A stretch of DNA of 64,000 nt from Kitasatospora purpeofusca (GCF_000718025.1 NZ_JODS01000031.1:124001-188000), one strand, 5' to 3'. Counted from the stretch's first letter, positions 50,401-59,576 are shown. Program-made: numbers and translations. The notes: generated by a model not told the origin, from the letters alone.

Positions 50401-50981
50401 CGCACCACCCCCACCTTCGGTGTGTCTGCCGTTCCCGTCCACGGGGAACCGTTCTCGAGGTCGTCGAGGTCGTCGAGGTCGTCGAGGTCGTCCAGGGCCT
50501 TCCGCAGTCGTTGTCGAGCCCGCAGGAGACGCATCGAGAACACCGCGGTACTGCACTCCATGGCCCGGGCGGCGTCCCTGACCGGGAGCGCTTCCCAACC
50601 GATCAGGGCGAGCACCTCCCGGTCGGTCGCGGACAGACCCGACCACGCCCGGCGGACCGCGTCACGGGCCGCGACCTGATCCCCGACGTCGCGTGCCACC
50701 GCCACCGTCGCAGACTTGTCGACCGCCACCGCCACCGCCGCCGCCGACGCGGTTTCCTGCGCCCGGAGGTGGTTGGCCACGGTGTTCCGGGCAACGCCGT
50801 ACAACCAGGGCAGCACCCTTTCGCGGGGAAGGTCACCGAAGCGCCGCCACACGGTGGTGAAGACCTCGGCCGTCACATCGGCGGCATCGTCCGCAAGCAC
50901 CCGGCGACGGACGTAGCGGTAGACGGCCGTGTGGTGCCGGACGTAGACAGCCCGGAACTCATTCTCTTCCCCCAAGACCAC
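50397..50981 (-). CDS. ECF-type RNA polymerase sigma factor
   Basis: 194 aa. Sigma-2: FRAVYVRHHTAVYRYVRRRV, ADVTAEVFTTVWRRFGDLP, VLPWLYGVARNTVANHLR. Sigma-4: LSATDREVLALIGWEALPVR, STAVFSMRLLRARQRLRKAL. The C-terminus carries an acidic Asp-Asp-Leu repeat (three perfect 9-nt units plus two diverged flanking units, 50452-50496) just after sigma-4, which could tune contact with polymerase or the anti-sigma. Regulated with, and probably by, the overlapping downstream membrane protein. Confidence 0.9.
   Translation of the reverse strand: MVLGEENEFRAVYVRHHTAVYRYVRRRVLADDAADVTAEVFTTVWRRFGDLPRERVLPWLYGVARNTVANHLRAQETASAAAVAVAVDKSATVAVARDVGDQVAARDAVRRAWSGLSATDREVLALIGWEALPVRDAARAMECSTAVFSMRLLRARQRLRKALDDLDDLDDLDDLENGSPWTGTADTPKVGVVR
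50452..50496. repeat. 9-nt in-frame minisatellite at the sigma factor C-terminus
   Basis: TCGTCGAGG x 3 perfect (50461-50487) with diverged flanking units. Confidence 0.85.
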
Positions 50982-51334
50982 TCCCCGGATCGGCTCCCGT
51001 CCTGTTTATGTCGGGACGACGACGGATCTAACACCCCACCCTCAGGGCAGTCCTTCGACCGGTCGGAACCGCTCGTCGGGCGGCGCGGTCGCGGCGCGTC
51101 CCCGCGGGGAGTGGCCGGCCCCGGGCGGCCGGCGAAGGCCCGCACGACGCCGCGGCAGCGAGAAGGTTGGTGTGCGGGGCGGGCGGAACCGGGTAACGTC
51201 CTTGTTGTTCCTCCAGACGCCGATCCACGAGTGAGAGCGTGACGGGCCTCTGCTGACATCCTTCGACGTCGCTGCCCGTCCCCCACCGATGAATCCGCAG
51301 ATCACTTCACATCATCAACCGGAGACACTTGACC
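50982..51334. other. gene-free divergent region
   Basis: About 350 nt between the sigma factor and the small DUF6243 gene; no gene or clear operator seen. Confidence 0.45.
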
Positions 51335-51544
51335 GTGAGCAAGAACATCAACAACCCCATTGGCATGGGCGGCGGCCAGCGCAAGAGGCTGTCCCGCGCC
51401 GAGCGGCAGAACAACGGTCCGCACCGCAACCTCGACCGCCAGGGCGCGGCCGACCAGAAGGCGGAGCTGGTGCGCAAGATGCGCGAGAAGGCGGGCGCAG
51501 CCGAAGAGGCCGGGCAGGCGGGCGACGACACCGCGAAGAGCTGA
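51335..51544 (+). CDS. DUF6243-family small protein
   Basis: 69 aa from GTG 51335 (GGAG 10 nt upstream; a TTG at 51329 is only 4 nt from GGAG). Highly charged: NINNPIGMGGGQRKRLSRAE, RQNNGPHRNLDRQGAADQKA, ELVRKMREKAG, with a short acidic tail. The sequence matches, from memory, the DUF6243 family of streptomycetes. Predicted helical and hydrophilic; function unknown. A perfect terminator follows 31 nt after the stop. Confidence 0.82.
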   Translation: MSKNINNPIGMGGGQRKRLSRAERQNNGPHRNLDRQGAADQKAELVRKMREKAGAAEEAGQAGDDTAKS

Positions 51545-51574
51545 CGCACCGCCGTCGCAGAAAAGCACAGGGCA

Positions 51575-51605
51575 GGGCCCGGACCGCGACGCGCGGTCCG
51601 GGCCC
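51575..51605 (+). terminator. intrinsic terminator of the DUF6243 gene
   Basis: A perfect 14-bp stem (51575-51588 with 51592-51605), 3-nt loop, followed by TTCT. Confidence 0.85.
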
Positions 51606-51750
51606 TTCTGTCGTACCGGGCGCCGACCCGGTCACCGCCGCCAGAGCTTGAACGCGCTCAAGCATCAGGGAAACGGACCCGATCCTCGTGACCCGGACCT
51701 GGACCCGGACCGTCGCCGGACCCTGACCTGCATCAATACCGGCCGGAGAA

Positions 51751-51790
51751 GGCCGGGCCCCTCACGCTCGTCGACGCGAGGGGCCCGGCC
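51751..51790 (-). terminator. hairpin terminator downstream of the GlxA-type regulator
   Basis: A perfect 13-bp stem (51751-51763 with 51778-51790), about 110 nt after the regulator stop on the minus strand. The remaining 51606-51900 has nothing else. Confidence 0.7.
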
Positions 51791-51900
51791 TCCAGCGTAC
51801 GCCCGCAGCCACCCGGCCTTCCGGCCGGGCCGCACAAGCCTGAGCCCACGGGCCACCGGCGCCGCCACCGCCACCGCCGACCGGCGTCTCGGGCTGTGCT

Positions 51901-52857
51901 TCAGGGGCGGAAGGTGCGGCGGTAGGTGTCTGGCGGGACGCCGACACTGCGGTGGAAGTGGCGCCGCAGGGTGGTGGCGGTGCCCATGCCGGTGGTCGCG
52001 GCGATGGTGTCGACGGTGGCGTCGGTGGTCTCCAGGAGTTCCTGGGCGTGGCGGATGCGTTGGGTGTGGAGCCACTGCAGCGGCGTGGTGCCGGTGAGGT
52101 GCTTGAAGTGGCGGCCGAGGTGGCGCGAGCTCATGCGGGCCTGGCGGGCCAGGTCCTCCACGGTGAGCGGTTGGTCCAGTCGCTCCAGCGCCCACGGGAA
52201 GAGCTCGCCCAGGGGGTGGTTGCCCGGGTCGGGGACGGGGGTGGCGATGAACTGGGCCTGGCCGCCGTCGCGGTGCGGCGGGACGACCAGGCGTCGGGCG
52301 ATCCTGTTGGCGACGGCCGAGCCGTGGTCGAGGCGGACCAGGTGCAGGCACAGGTCCATCGCGGCGGCCTTGCCCGCGGAGGTGAGGACATCGCCGTTGT
52401 CGACGTAGAGGACGTCCGGATCGACGACGGCCGCCGGGTGGCGCCGGGCGAGTTCCCGGGTGTGGGCCCAGTGTGTGGTGGCGCGCCTGCCGTCGAGCAG
52501 TCCCGCCGCGCCCAGGACGAAGGCGCCCGTGCACAGTGAGGCCACGCGGGCGCCGGCCGCGTGGGCGGCGCGCACCGCCTCGACCAGCTCGGTGGGCGGC
52601 TCACGGTCCGTGTCGGCCCAGCCGGGGACGATCACCGTGTCCGCGTGCGCGAGGTGGTCGAGTCCGTGGTCGGGCTCCAGGAGGAAGCGGCCGACCCGCA
52701 CCGGAGCGCTCCCGCAGAGGGAGAAGTCGTACCAGGGGTCCACGAGGTGGGTCAGATCGGATCCGAAGACCTCGACGGCTACGGACAGTTCGTAGTGGAG
52801 CATGCCGTCGGTGACGGCCAGCGCGACAGCGGGCATGTCCGAAACTGTACGTGGCAT
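51901..52857 (-). CDS. GlxA-family transcriptional regulator (DJ-1/PfpI + AraC HTH)
   Basis: 318 aa. The N-terminal DJ-1/PfpI-like sensor domain holds VASLCTGAFVLGAAGLLDGR with the conserved Cys elbow, then ATTHWAHTRELARR. The C-terminal AraC double helix-turn-helix has LTVEDLARQARMSSRHLGRH and IAATTGMGTATTLRRHFHRS. ATG 52857 is taken; 52836 is a possible alternative. It is divergent from the saccharopine-dehydrogenase-like gene, 108 nt apart, and is its likely regulator. Confidence 0.9.
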   Translation of the reverse strand: MPRTVSDMPAVALAVTDGMLHYELSVAVEVFGSDLTHLVDPWYDFSLCGSAPVRVGRFLLEPDHGLDHLAHADTVIVPGWADTDREPPTELVEAVRAAHAAGARVASLCTGAFVLGAAGLLDGRRATTHWAHTRELARRHPAAVVDPDVLYVDNGDVLTSAGKAAAMDLCLHLVRLDHGSAVANRIARRLVVPPHRDGGQAQFIATPVPDPGNHPLGELFPWALERLDQPLTVEDLARQARMSSRHLGRHFKHLTGTTPLQWLHTQRIRHAQELLETTDATVDTIAATTGMGTATTLRRHFHRSVGVPPDTYRRTFRP

Positions 52858-52965
52858 GTCGTTTCCGACACTCGTGCGGGGTGCCGCCGCAAGGACAGGA
52901 TGTGGGTGTCGGGCCGCAGCGGACCGGCATCGCAGCGGGTGTTCGAGTGGACGGGGAGCAGTCTC

Positions 52966-54009
52966 ATGGGGTCAGGTCAGCTGGTGGCGGTGTTCGGCGC
53001 GTACGGTCGCACCGGACGGTTCGTGGTCGCGGAACTCGTCGCACGCGGGTTCGTCCCGGTGCTCTCCGGGCGCAACGCGCAGGCCTTGGCGGAACTGGCC
53101 GAGGAGCACGGGCTGGAGGCCCGGGCGGCGTCGGTCGAGGACCCCGCCTCGCTGGACCGGGCCCTGGCGGGGGCGGCGGCGGTCATCAACTGCGCCGGCC
53201 CGTTCGCCTCGACCACCGGCCCCGTGATCGAGGCCGCGCTGCGCGCGCGGATCCCGTACCTGGACGTGGCCGCCGAGCTGGAGGCCAACCTCGACACCTT
53301 CGCCCACTACCGCGAGCGGGCCCGGGACGCGGGAGCGGTGGTCGTCCCGGCCATGGCCTTCTTCGGCGGTCTCGGCGACCTGCTCGTCACCGCCGCGATG
53401 GGCGACTGGACCGGGGCCGACGAGGCGCACATCGCCTACGCGCTCAGCAGCTGGCACCCCACCGCCGGCACCCGGCTCTCGGGCGCGGTCTCCCGCGAGC
53501 GGCGCGGCGACCACCGCCTGCGCTACAGCGGCGGACAGTGGGAGCGCCGCAGCGACGCCGCGCCCACCCTGGAGTGGGCCTTCCCGGAGCCGATGGGGCC
53601 GCGGTCGGTGATCGGGGAGTTCACCATGGCGGACGTCGTCACCGTCCCGCAGCACCTGTCCATCCCCGAGGTGACCACCTACATGAACACCGAGGCGGTC
53701 CGCGACGTCGCCGCGCCCGACACGCCCGCCCCGACCGCCGCCGACGGGAGCGGGCGCTCGGACCAGACCTTCCTCGTCGACGTCGTCGTTCGCTCGGGCA
53801 AGGCCGAACGCCGGATCACGGCCGCCGGCCAGGACATCTACGCCATCACCGCGCCCCTGGTCGCCGAGGCCCTGGAACGCGTCCTGACCGGCGCCACCAG
53901 GACCACCGGCGTCGCCCCCGCCGGCGAGATCTTCGACGCCCCGGACTTCCTGCGCGCACTCGGCCCGCACCTCACGGTCGACCTGCACCCGGAGAAGCAG
54001 ACCGCCTGA
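52966..54009 (+). CDS. saccharopine-dehydrogenase-like NAD(P)-binding oxidoreductase
   Basis: 347 aa; ATG 52966 with GGGGAG 7 nt upstream. Rossmann start LVAVFGAYGRTGRFVVAELV, then VINCAGPFASTTGPVIEAAL and YLDVAAELEANLDTFAHYRE, as in the saccharopine dehydrogenase/trans-acting enoyl reductase group. The C-terminal half (GTRLSGAVSRERRGDHRLRY) is more variable. The substrate is unknown. Probably controlled by the divergent GlxA-type regulator. Confidence 0.85.
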   Translation: MGSGQLVAVFGAYGRTGRFVVAELVARGFVPVLSGRNAQALAELAEEHGLEARAASVEDPASLDRALAGAAAVINCAGPFASTTGPVIEAALRARIPYLDVAAELEANLDTFAHYRERARDAGAVVVPAMAFFGGLGDLLVTAAMGDWTGADEAHIAYALSSWHPTAGTRLSGAVSRERRGDHRLRYSGGQWERRSDAAPTLEWAFPEPMGPRSVIGEFTMADVVTVPQHLSIPEVTTYMNTEAVRDVAAPDTPAPTAADGSGRSDQTFLVDVVVRSGKAERRITAAGQDIYAITAPLVAEALERVLTGATRTTGVAPAGEIFDAPDFLRALGPHLTVDLHPEKQTA

Positions 54010-54034
54010 CCTCGGCCGCCCCGGTGGCGCACGT

Positions 54035-55660
54035 CTACCGGGTGCGGCCGATCGCGCCGCCCGCAGCATCGTCCGCAGCGAAAGTCCCGGAGACGACGAA
54101 CGGCGCCCCGACGGGCAGTCCGAGCCTTGCCGCCCAGGACAGCGCCTCGTCGCGGGACGCGTCGCGCTCGGCCAGTCGGGCGGCGGCCAACGAAGGTGGC
54201 ACCTTGCCCTCGTTCAGCAGGACGGCCCACTGGTTGCCGGTGAGGGCCAGGTAGCGCAGGTGCGGGAAGTCCGCGAGCACGGTCAGGTCCTGGACCGCGG
54301 CCCGGGAGAGATCCAGGCCGCGCAGCTTCGGCGCCGTGCGCAACGGGGTGAGGTCGGTCGCAGTGGTGGTGGCGAGGTCCAGCGAGCCGAGGTGCCGGTG
54401 GCCCTGGAGCGGTGCGAGGTCGCCGCCGGGGAGGTCGACGGCCAGGGACTCGACGGGCAGGTCCCGGAGGGGGGACAGGTCGGTGACGGGGCAGCGCTCG
54501 AGTTCGAGTCTCCGCAGGTGGGGCGCGGTGGCGAGCGGGGCGAGATCCATCGGACTGGTAGGTGCGTTGACCTGGATCAGAACGGCCTGGACAGCGGGCG
54601 ACACCTCATGAGGGATTCCCCGGGATCGCAGCTCCGGATCGGCCCAGGACTCGCACGAGTCGGAATCGTCCATGACGTCGATGTAGTCGATGCCGTCCCC
54701 CTCCACCTCGTAGGCGCCCCGGTCCAGCAGGTCCAGGTAGCGGGCGAGGAGCGAGGTGACGGAGTCGCAGACGTAGAGCGGACCGTCGTAGTAGTCGCGG
54801 CCGATCTGGATCACTTGTCCGGTCCGTCCGGCATGGGCGGGGGACATGTCGACCGCGAGGTAGTTGCCGTCGTCGGCGGTGGCGAACGGGAACCATGCGG
54901 GGTGCTCGCGGCAGCGCCGAACCGTACCGGGCGGGTCGGCGTCCAGGACGACCGCGTCCCAGTTGTTCTCCCAGCCGGTCCACACCGGTTCCCGCAGGCC
55001 GGCGTTGGCGGCGACCAGCCGGGCCAGCGGTACCCAGCCGAGGTTGCCGAACAGGCCGCAGGCGTCCTCCCCGCTGCCGTCCGCGAACAGGTACAGCGCC
55101 CGCAGGTCGGCGGGCAGCGGTCGGCCGAGGCGCCGCTCGGCGTCCGCGAGGGCCGCCTCGGTCACGGGCGGTGGGAGTGTCTCGGAGCGCCCCAGGATTT
55201 CGGCACGCCGCTCCAGGTAGGCGCGGAGCCGGACGAGGGCCAGGTCCGGGTCGCCTGCCGGGCCGGCCGTGCCCTCCTCCTGGGCGTACCCGGCCGGGGA
55301 GAGCCGGTAGTTGCGGTCCAGGACGGCCAGGAAGCCCGGACGTTCTCCGTGCAGGCGTGAGACGACATCGTGGGACGCGACCAGCGAGTACTCCCCGGAC
55401 GGCCGGCACCGTATTTCCAGCCGCGTGCAGTCCCAGCCGCGAGCGGTACCCACTGCCGAAGCCACGTCACGCAGATCCTGGAGGTCGATGCTCGGATGGA
55501 ACGACCGCGTCCTCGCGTCGGACAGCGTGCACTGGCCGGTGATGTTGAGACCGAAGAGGCCTTCGGTGCTGACCAGCACCGCCTCCGTCCATCCCACCGG
55601 TGCGTTCGCCGCGATTGCCCCGGCGGCCCGTGCGACGCCCTGCTCAATCAGCTCGGCCAT
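54035..55660 (-). CDS. SUKH (SMI1/KNR4) protein with leucine-rich C-terminus
   Basis: 541 aa from ATG 55660 (55696 is another in-frame ATG; neither has a clear ribosome binding site). Three parts: an N-terminal ~110-residue region (FHPSIDLQDLRDVASAVG, YSLVASHDVV); a SUKH-like domain (EAALADAERRLGRPLPADLR, LFADGSGEDACGLFGNLGWV, NWDAVVLDADPPG); and a C-terminal run of short leucine-rich repeats (LRRLELERCPVTDLSPLRDL, LGSLDLATTTATDLTPLR, LRGLDLSRAAVQDLTVL). SUKH proteins are frequent immunity proteins of toxin systems. No toxin gene is next to it. Confidence 0.78.
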   Translation of the reverse strand: MAELIEQGVARAAGAIAANAPVGWTEAVLVSTEGLFGLNITGQCTLSDARTRSFHPSIDLQDLRDVASAVGTARGWDCTRLEIRCRPSGEYSLVASHDVVSRLHGERPGFLAVLDRNYRLSPAGYAQEEGTAGPAGDPDLALVRLRAYLERRAEILGRSETLPPPVTEAALADAERRLGRPLPADLRALYLFADGSGEDACGLFGNLGWVPLARLVAANAGLREPVWTGWENNWDAVVLDADPPGTVRRCREHPAWFPFATADDGNYLAVDMSPAHAGRTGQVIQIGRDYYDGPLYVCDSVTSLLARYLDLLDRGAYEVEGDGIDYIDVMDDSDSCESWADPELRSRGIPHEVSPAVQAVLIQVNAPTSPMDLAPLATAPHLRRLELERCPVTDLSPLRDLPVESLAVDLPGGDLAPLQGHRHLGSLDLATTTATDLTPLRTAPKLRGLDLSRAAVQDLTVLADFPHLRYLALTGNQWAVLLNEGKVPPSLAAARLAERDASRDEALSWAARLGLPVGAPFVVSGTFAADDAAGGAIGRTR

Positions 55661-56005
55661 GTTCTGTTCCGCTTCTGTCGACACGCCGGTGATCATCGCA
55701 GGGGGCCATGACAGAGACGGCCGGCAGGATCCCGGCCGAGGACTGCAGCAGGTTCCTCTGCGGGGCGCGATGACCGGCGGCGGGCGGATTCGCTGCCCGT
55801 CGAAGCCGCATTCGGCCGCAGTCGAATTCCATCGGCCCGACATGTGGATGGCCCGCTTCCGGGCTCTCCGGCGGCGGGGTCGTCCGCAGGGGAGTCGGCG
55901 GTGCCCGGCTCCGGTGCATAACGAATGAGTCACGGCGCAGGAGGGGATCCGCGCACCGCGGTCCCCCCTGTGCCACATCTCTTCAACGCAGGAGCGCCGA
56001 GCACC
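55661..56005. other. gene-free divergent region
   Basis: 345 nt between the SUKH/LRR gene and the protease gene; no clear signal beyond the protease ribosome binding site. Confidence 0.4.
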
Positions 56006-57499
56006 ATGCAGTTCACCATCGCCCGGGCCGTGGCCGGGGCAGCCTCCTTCGCCCTACTGGCGTCCGTCGCCGTGACCGGGGCCGCACCGGCCGCCGCGGA
56101 CGAGAGCCGCAGCAACCGCGTCCTGGTGGTCCTCGCCGACTTCGAGGACGTGCACCATGCCGAGGCCGGAACGGACAAGGCGGGCATCGCGCAGCGGTAC
56201 TTCGGGGTCGATGACTCGCTCCAGAGTTACTACCGGGCCGTCTCCCGCGGCCGTCTCTCGTACGTTCCCGCGGTCCCGGACAAGGTCATCGGGCCCCTGG
56301 CCCTGCCGTGGCGCGCGAACTGCGACCCGCGTGCCGTCCGTCAGGAGATCGAACGTCAACTGCCCCAGCGAGGCCTGGCGAAGGGCAAGGACTACGACAG
56401 CCTGTCCATCGTGCTGCCCCGGACTCCCTGTGCCTGGGCGGGACTTGGACAGGTCGGCGGCCCGGTGAGCTGGCTGAGGGCCCCCAAGGGCCGGGTGGGG
56501 TTGACCGCTGTCGCCCACGAGTTCGGGCACAACCTCGGCCTGCCCCACCAGCCGCGCCGGGTCTGCGCAGGCGGCGACCTGGGCGCCTGCGGCGCTCCGG
56601 CGGAGATGGGAAGGAAGTCGCCCATGGGCGGCGGAGGTTCCTCCCTCGGCCTTTCGGCCACGCAGCTCATCCACGCCGGATGGCTCGCGTCCGGCGAGCA
56701 CGTGCGGGTGACCGCCTCCGGCACCTTCGCCCTGCGTCCCCTGTACGGCAGCGACAAGGGCGTACGCGCCCTGGAAGTGCCCCTGGGCAAGGACCGGTTG
56801 GTCCTGGAGTACCGCCGGCCGGAAGGAACCCTGGACGGCCGTCTGAACGGTGTCTATGCCTACCGGGTGTCCGGCGACTCCTACCGGAGTGGCACCCCGG
56901 TCTCGGCGTCCGCGGGTGACCGCGACGGCGCGGTCACCACCCTCCACGACACCGCCGCCAAGCTGACCGTGACCGTCGGTGCGGTGGACGCGGACAAGGC
57001 CACGGTCACCGTCACGGTCGACGGCGTCACCGCGCCCACCGGTACGGCCACCGCGCCCGCCGTGGAGGTGCCCTCCGCGAGCCCCACCATGTCTGCCCCG
57101 GCGACCCCGGTTCCGGATCCGGACGGCGGGGACGAACCGGAGGACACCGACGATGTGACGGGCCCGGACGGCCCCACCGCCTCCGCCACGGCGGCCCAGG
57201 GGGGAGAGGCCACGGCCCGGGTGACGCCGGCCCCCACCTCCGCCACTCGGGGTGGCGGGGCCGCAACCCCCGCCACAACCCCCGTCACGACCTCTGTCCC
57301 TGCCTCTTCCCCCGCGGCCACCGTCACGGGCGGCCCCTCCGGTGAAGCCGACGCCGGTGCGAACCTCGCCCACACGGGCGGGAACGGTACTGTCCTGGCC
57401 CTGACCGCCACCGCCGGGCTCACCCTGACAGCGGCCGGGGCGATCCTCGTCCGACACCGGAACCGGGGCGGCAGCCACCGGGCACGCGTGCAACGCTGA
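56006..57499 (+). CDS. secreted M11-like metalloprotease with sortase anchor
   Basis: 497 aa; ATG 56006. Signal peptide (MQFTIARAVAGAASFALLAS, cut near APAAAD). The metzincin zinc motif HEFGHNLGLPH is followed by SPMGGG as Met-turn; the region before it (LPWRANCDPRAV, SIVLPRTPCAWAGLGQVGG) fits gametolysin-like M11 peptidases. The C-terminal third is a Thr/Pro/Ala-rich wall spacer ending in LAHTG, a membrane helix and a basic tail, that is an LAXTG signal for class E sortases. Cell-wall anchored protease. Confidence 0.9.
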   Translation: MQFTIARAVAGAASFALLASVAVTGAAPAAADESRSNRVLVVLADFEDVHHAEAGTDKAGIAQRYFGVDDSLQSYYRAVSRGRLSYVPAVPDKVIGPLALPWRANCDPRAVRQEIERQLPQRGLAKGKDYDSLSIVLPRTPCAWAGLGQVGGPVSWLRAPKGRVGLTAVAHEFGHNLGLPHQPRRVCAGGDLGACGAPAEMGRKSPMGGGGSSLGLSATQLIHAGWLASGEHVRVTASGTFALRPLYGSDKGVRALEVPLGKDRLVLEYRRPEGTLDGRLNGVYAYRVSGDSYRSGTPVSASAGDRDGAVTTLHDTAAKLTVTVGAVDADKATVTVTVDGVTAPTGTATAPAVEVPSASPTMSAPATPVPDPDGGDEPEDTDDVTGPDGPTASATAAQGGEATARVTPAPTSATRGGGAATPATTPVTTSVPASSPAATVTGGPSGEADAGANLAHTGGNGTVLALTATAGLTLTAAGAILVRHRNRGGSHRARVQR

Positions 57500-58102
57500 C
57501 CGACCACCGCGCCGGGAGGCGGTCGGCCGGGCAGCAGGGCAGCCGTACGCGCCGGTACGGGGACCCGGCAGGAGGCGGCACGGTCAGTCGCCGGGGAACC
57601 CCTCTCGGCAAGGCCTTCAGTGAACGGAGCAGCATGCAGCCACAGGCACACCACGGCCCGCCGTCCGACGGCCGCGACTCCGGGGCTGCACAGGGGACGG
57701 CTCGGCCCGGGGCCGAGCCGGTGGTGGGGGAGCGGGCGGGTGTCGGCCGGCATGCCGGTGCGGGCACGGCCGCGGCGGTGCGATGGGTCGGTCCTGTGGG
57801 GCGGGCTGCGGCCCGGGGCAAGGCCCCGGTGCGTGCGTGGCCTGCTCGTGGCCGGGTCGGCTGCGTCGCGGTGTGGGTGCCGCGCGGAGTCGTGCCACGT
57901 GACATATGCGATATACGAAATTAACGCCAGAGGTTGTGTTGCCGCCTCTCCCTCTCGGCGACCGGGTGTCCGCCGGAGGCTTCGCACTCCGGGGTTCGTG
58001 CGGCGTGGGCCGGGCCGTGCGCGGGTGTCGCGGAGTCCTGTGCCTGCTGGCGCAGGGCGGCGGGGATGGCATGCAAAGAAGTCGCGAAGAACCCTTGGTC
58101 AA

Positions 58103-58127
58103 GATGTCATATATCAGATACGTTACG
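58103..58127. promoter_or_regulatory. AT-rich operator-like site B
   Basis: Contains TATATCAGATACGTTACG; the reverse-oriented partner lies at 57897-57926, about 190 nt away, a spacing that could allow DNA looping. Confidence 0.45.
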
Positions 58128-58258
58128 GCGCGTCGCCGAACCTCCCGGCCTCCGCACCGTCACGGCCGCGGTCCCGCGCAGCAGGCCGGTGGTCAGGTGG
58201 GTCAGGTGGTGGCCCGGGGCAACCGGGAGTGGGGTGGTGAAGATGTGCCGATCATGTG

Positions 58259-58276
58259 ACTGATACGTTCGTCAGT
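58259..58276. promoter_or_regulatory. imperfect palindrome upstream of the DUF4190-like gene
   Basis: ACTGATACGTTCGTCAGT with 5-bp arms, 30 nt before the GTG start. Confidence 0.4.
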
Positions 58277-58305
58277 CCGATCACGGATCACTCGAAGGAC
58301 CGCAC

Positions 58306-59124
58306 GTGACCACCCAGGCCCCGCCGCCGGAGTCCACCGACCCCTGGCGCGCCCCGGCAACGGAGTCCGCCCCGGCACCGGCCCCCGCACTCCGGCCGCC
58401 GTACCCGCTGCCCGGCCCTGGGCCGCGGAACGGGATGGGCGTTGCGGCGATGGTGCTCGGCATCATCGGCATGGTGCTGGCCCTCACCCTGATCCTGTTC
58501 TGGTTCGCCTGGCTGCCCGCCCTGGTGGGCGTGGTGCTCGGAGTGCTCGGCCTGCGGCTGTGCCGCCGGGGTGCGGCCACCAACCGGGGCACGGCGCTGG
58601 CCGGGGTGATCCTCGGGGTGCTCGCGCTGCTGGTCTCGGGCGCAGTCGCCACCTTCGTAGGGATGGCGGTCTACCAGTCCGCCCAGGCGGAGAGGGCGGA
58701 GGAGCAGCGCCGGGCGGCCGACGAGAAGGCCCGCCGGCTGACCTTCGGCCAGAGCTACACCACCGCCGACGGCCTGAGGATCACCGTGGCCAAGCCGGAG
58801 ACCCGGGCCCCGCGCCCGAACTCCGTTCCCGCCGAGCCGGGTCTGCAGGCCGTCGTGGCGGTGGTCACCGTGGTCAACACCACGGCCGAGCCGCGCACCA
58901 TGCACCCGGGCCTGCTCTACCTGAAGGGCCCGCACGGCGACGCCGAGGACCTCTACGAGGGGTTCGGGAGCCACATGTCGATCGACGGCACCCTCAAGCC
59001 CGGCGAGCAGCTGGCCGGCCATCGCACCTTCGCGCTGCGGCCCGCCGACTTCGGCCAGGTACAGGTCACGTTCGTCCCGGACCGGGCCACCCTCCAGCCC
59101 GTCCGGTGGACCGGCACGCTCTGA
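58306..59124 (+). CDS. DUF4190/DUF4352-like membrane protein
   Basis: 272 aa; GTG 58306 with GAAGGA 6 nt upstream. A Pro-rich cytoplasmic N-terminus precedes two helices (MGVAAMVLGIIGMVLALTLI, ALVGVVLGVLGLRLC), then a third (TALAGVILGVLALLVSGAVA), as in DUF4190. The extracytoplasmic C-terminal domain (LRITVAKPETRAPRPNS, VVAVVTVVNTTAEPRTMHPG, GEQLAGHRTFALRP) is a DUF4352-like Ig-type fold. Function unknown; these proteins often accompany stress or envelope genes. Confidence 0.85.
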   Translation: MTTQAPPPESTDPWRAPATESAPAPAPALRPPYPLPGPGPRNGMGVAAMVLGIIGMVLALTLILFWFAWLPALVGVVLGVLGLRLCRRGAATNRGTALAGVILGVLALLVSGAVATFVGMAVYQSAQAERAEEQRRAADEKARRLTFGQSYTTADGLRITVAKPETRAPRPNSVPAEPGLQAVVAVVTVVNTTAEPRTMHPGLLYLKGPHGDAEDLYEGFGSHMSIDGTLKPGEQLAGHRTFALRPADFGQVQVTFVPDRATLQPVRWTGTL

Positions 59125-59222
59125 TCCGGCGTCAGCGGACGCCGCACCGCGCCGCACCGCACCGCGCCGCGCCCGCTTCGTTCCCGTTTCTGCTCGAGTC
59201 ACATAGTGGGGCCCGGTCGGCC

Positions 59223-59576
59223 CTACAGCTGAAACAGCGTGCGCAGTGCGAGGTCGGCCACTTGGTGCAGTTGGTCGCGGGTACGGCCGCTCGCCGCCTG
59301 CACGGCGATGCCGTCGGTGACGGTGTGCACCAACTGGGCAAGGACACGCGGATCACAGTCCGCCGGCAGGTCGGCCGCCTGCTCGAAGCGCCGACGCAGC
59401 GCGGCCTCGCCGGCCATCCGCCGCGCGATCACCTCCTGGCGGACCGGTTCGGAGTCCGGAGCGCAGGCATGGACGGTGTTGACGCTCAGGCACCCGTGGG
59501 GCATGTCCGGTGCCCAGTCACTCGCCCGGAAACCCGGTACCGCGCGTGGGTACCGCTCGACCATGATGGTGGCCAT
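59223..59576 (-). pseudogene. TetR-family regulator remnant (C-terminal half only)
   Basis: From about 59500 down the frame reads HGCLSVNTVHACAPDSEPVR, QEVIARRMAGEAALRRRFEQ and VTDGIAVQAASGRTRDQLHQ, the ligand-binding domain of a TetR regulator. The N-terminal helix-turn-helix (~90 residues) is absent: upstream in this frame is unrelated sequence, and the divergent gene at 59575 occupies the space. It cannot bind DNA as it stands; a deletion scar is likely. Confidence 0.75.

Larger units (their letters stand above)
57500..58305. other. 800-nt gene-free region with AT-rich operator-like sites
   Basis: No convincing gene. Two AT-rich islands, unusual here, form inverted copies of one another: 57897-57926 and 58103-58127. 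On opposite strands they read TATATCGCATATGTCACG and TATATCAGATACGTTACG (14 of 18 identical). A third site, ACTGATACGTTCGTCAGT (58259-58276), has 5-bp arms. Confidence 0.6.

Noticed and set aside
55925..56005. Upstream ATG (55925) as start of the M11 protease
   Set aside because: It would bury the signal peptide behind 27 hydrophilic residues; ATG 56006 gives a standard signal sequence and has GGAG upstream.
57906..58259. 117-codon frame in the 57.5-58.3 kb gap
   Set aside because: No ribosome binding site, low-complexity translation, and it runs through both AT-rich operator-like sites; better read as noncoding.
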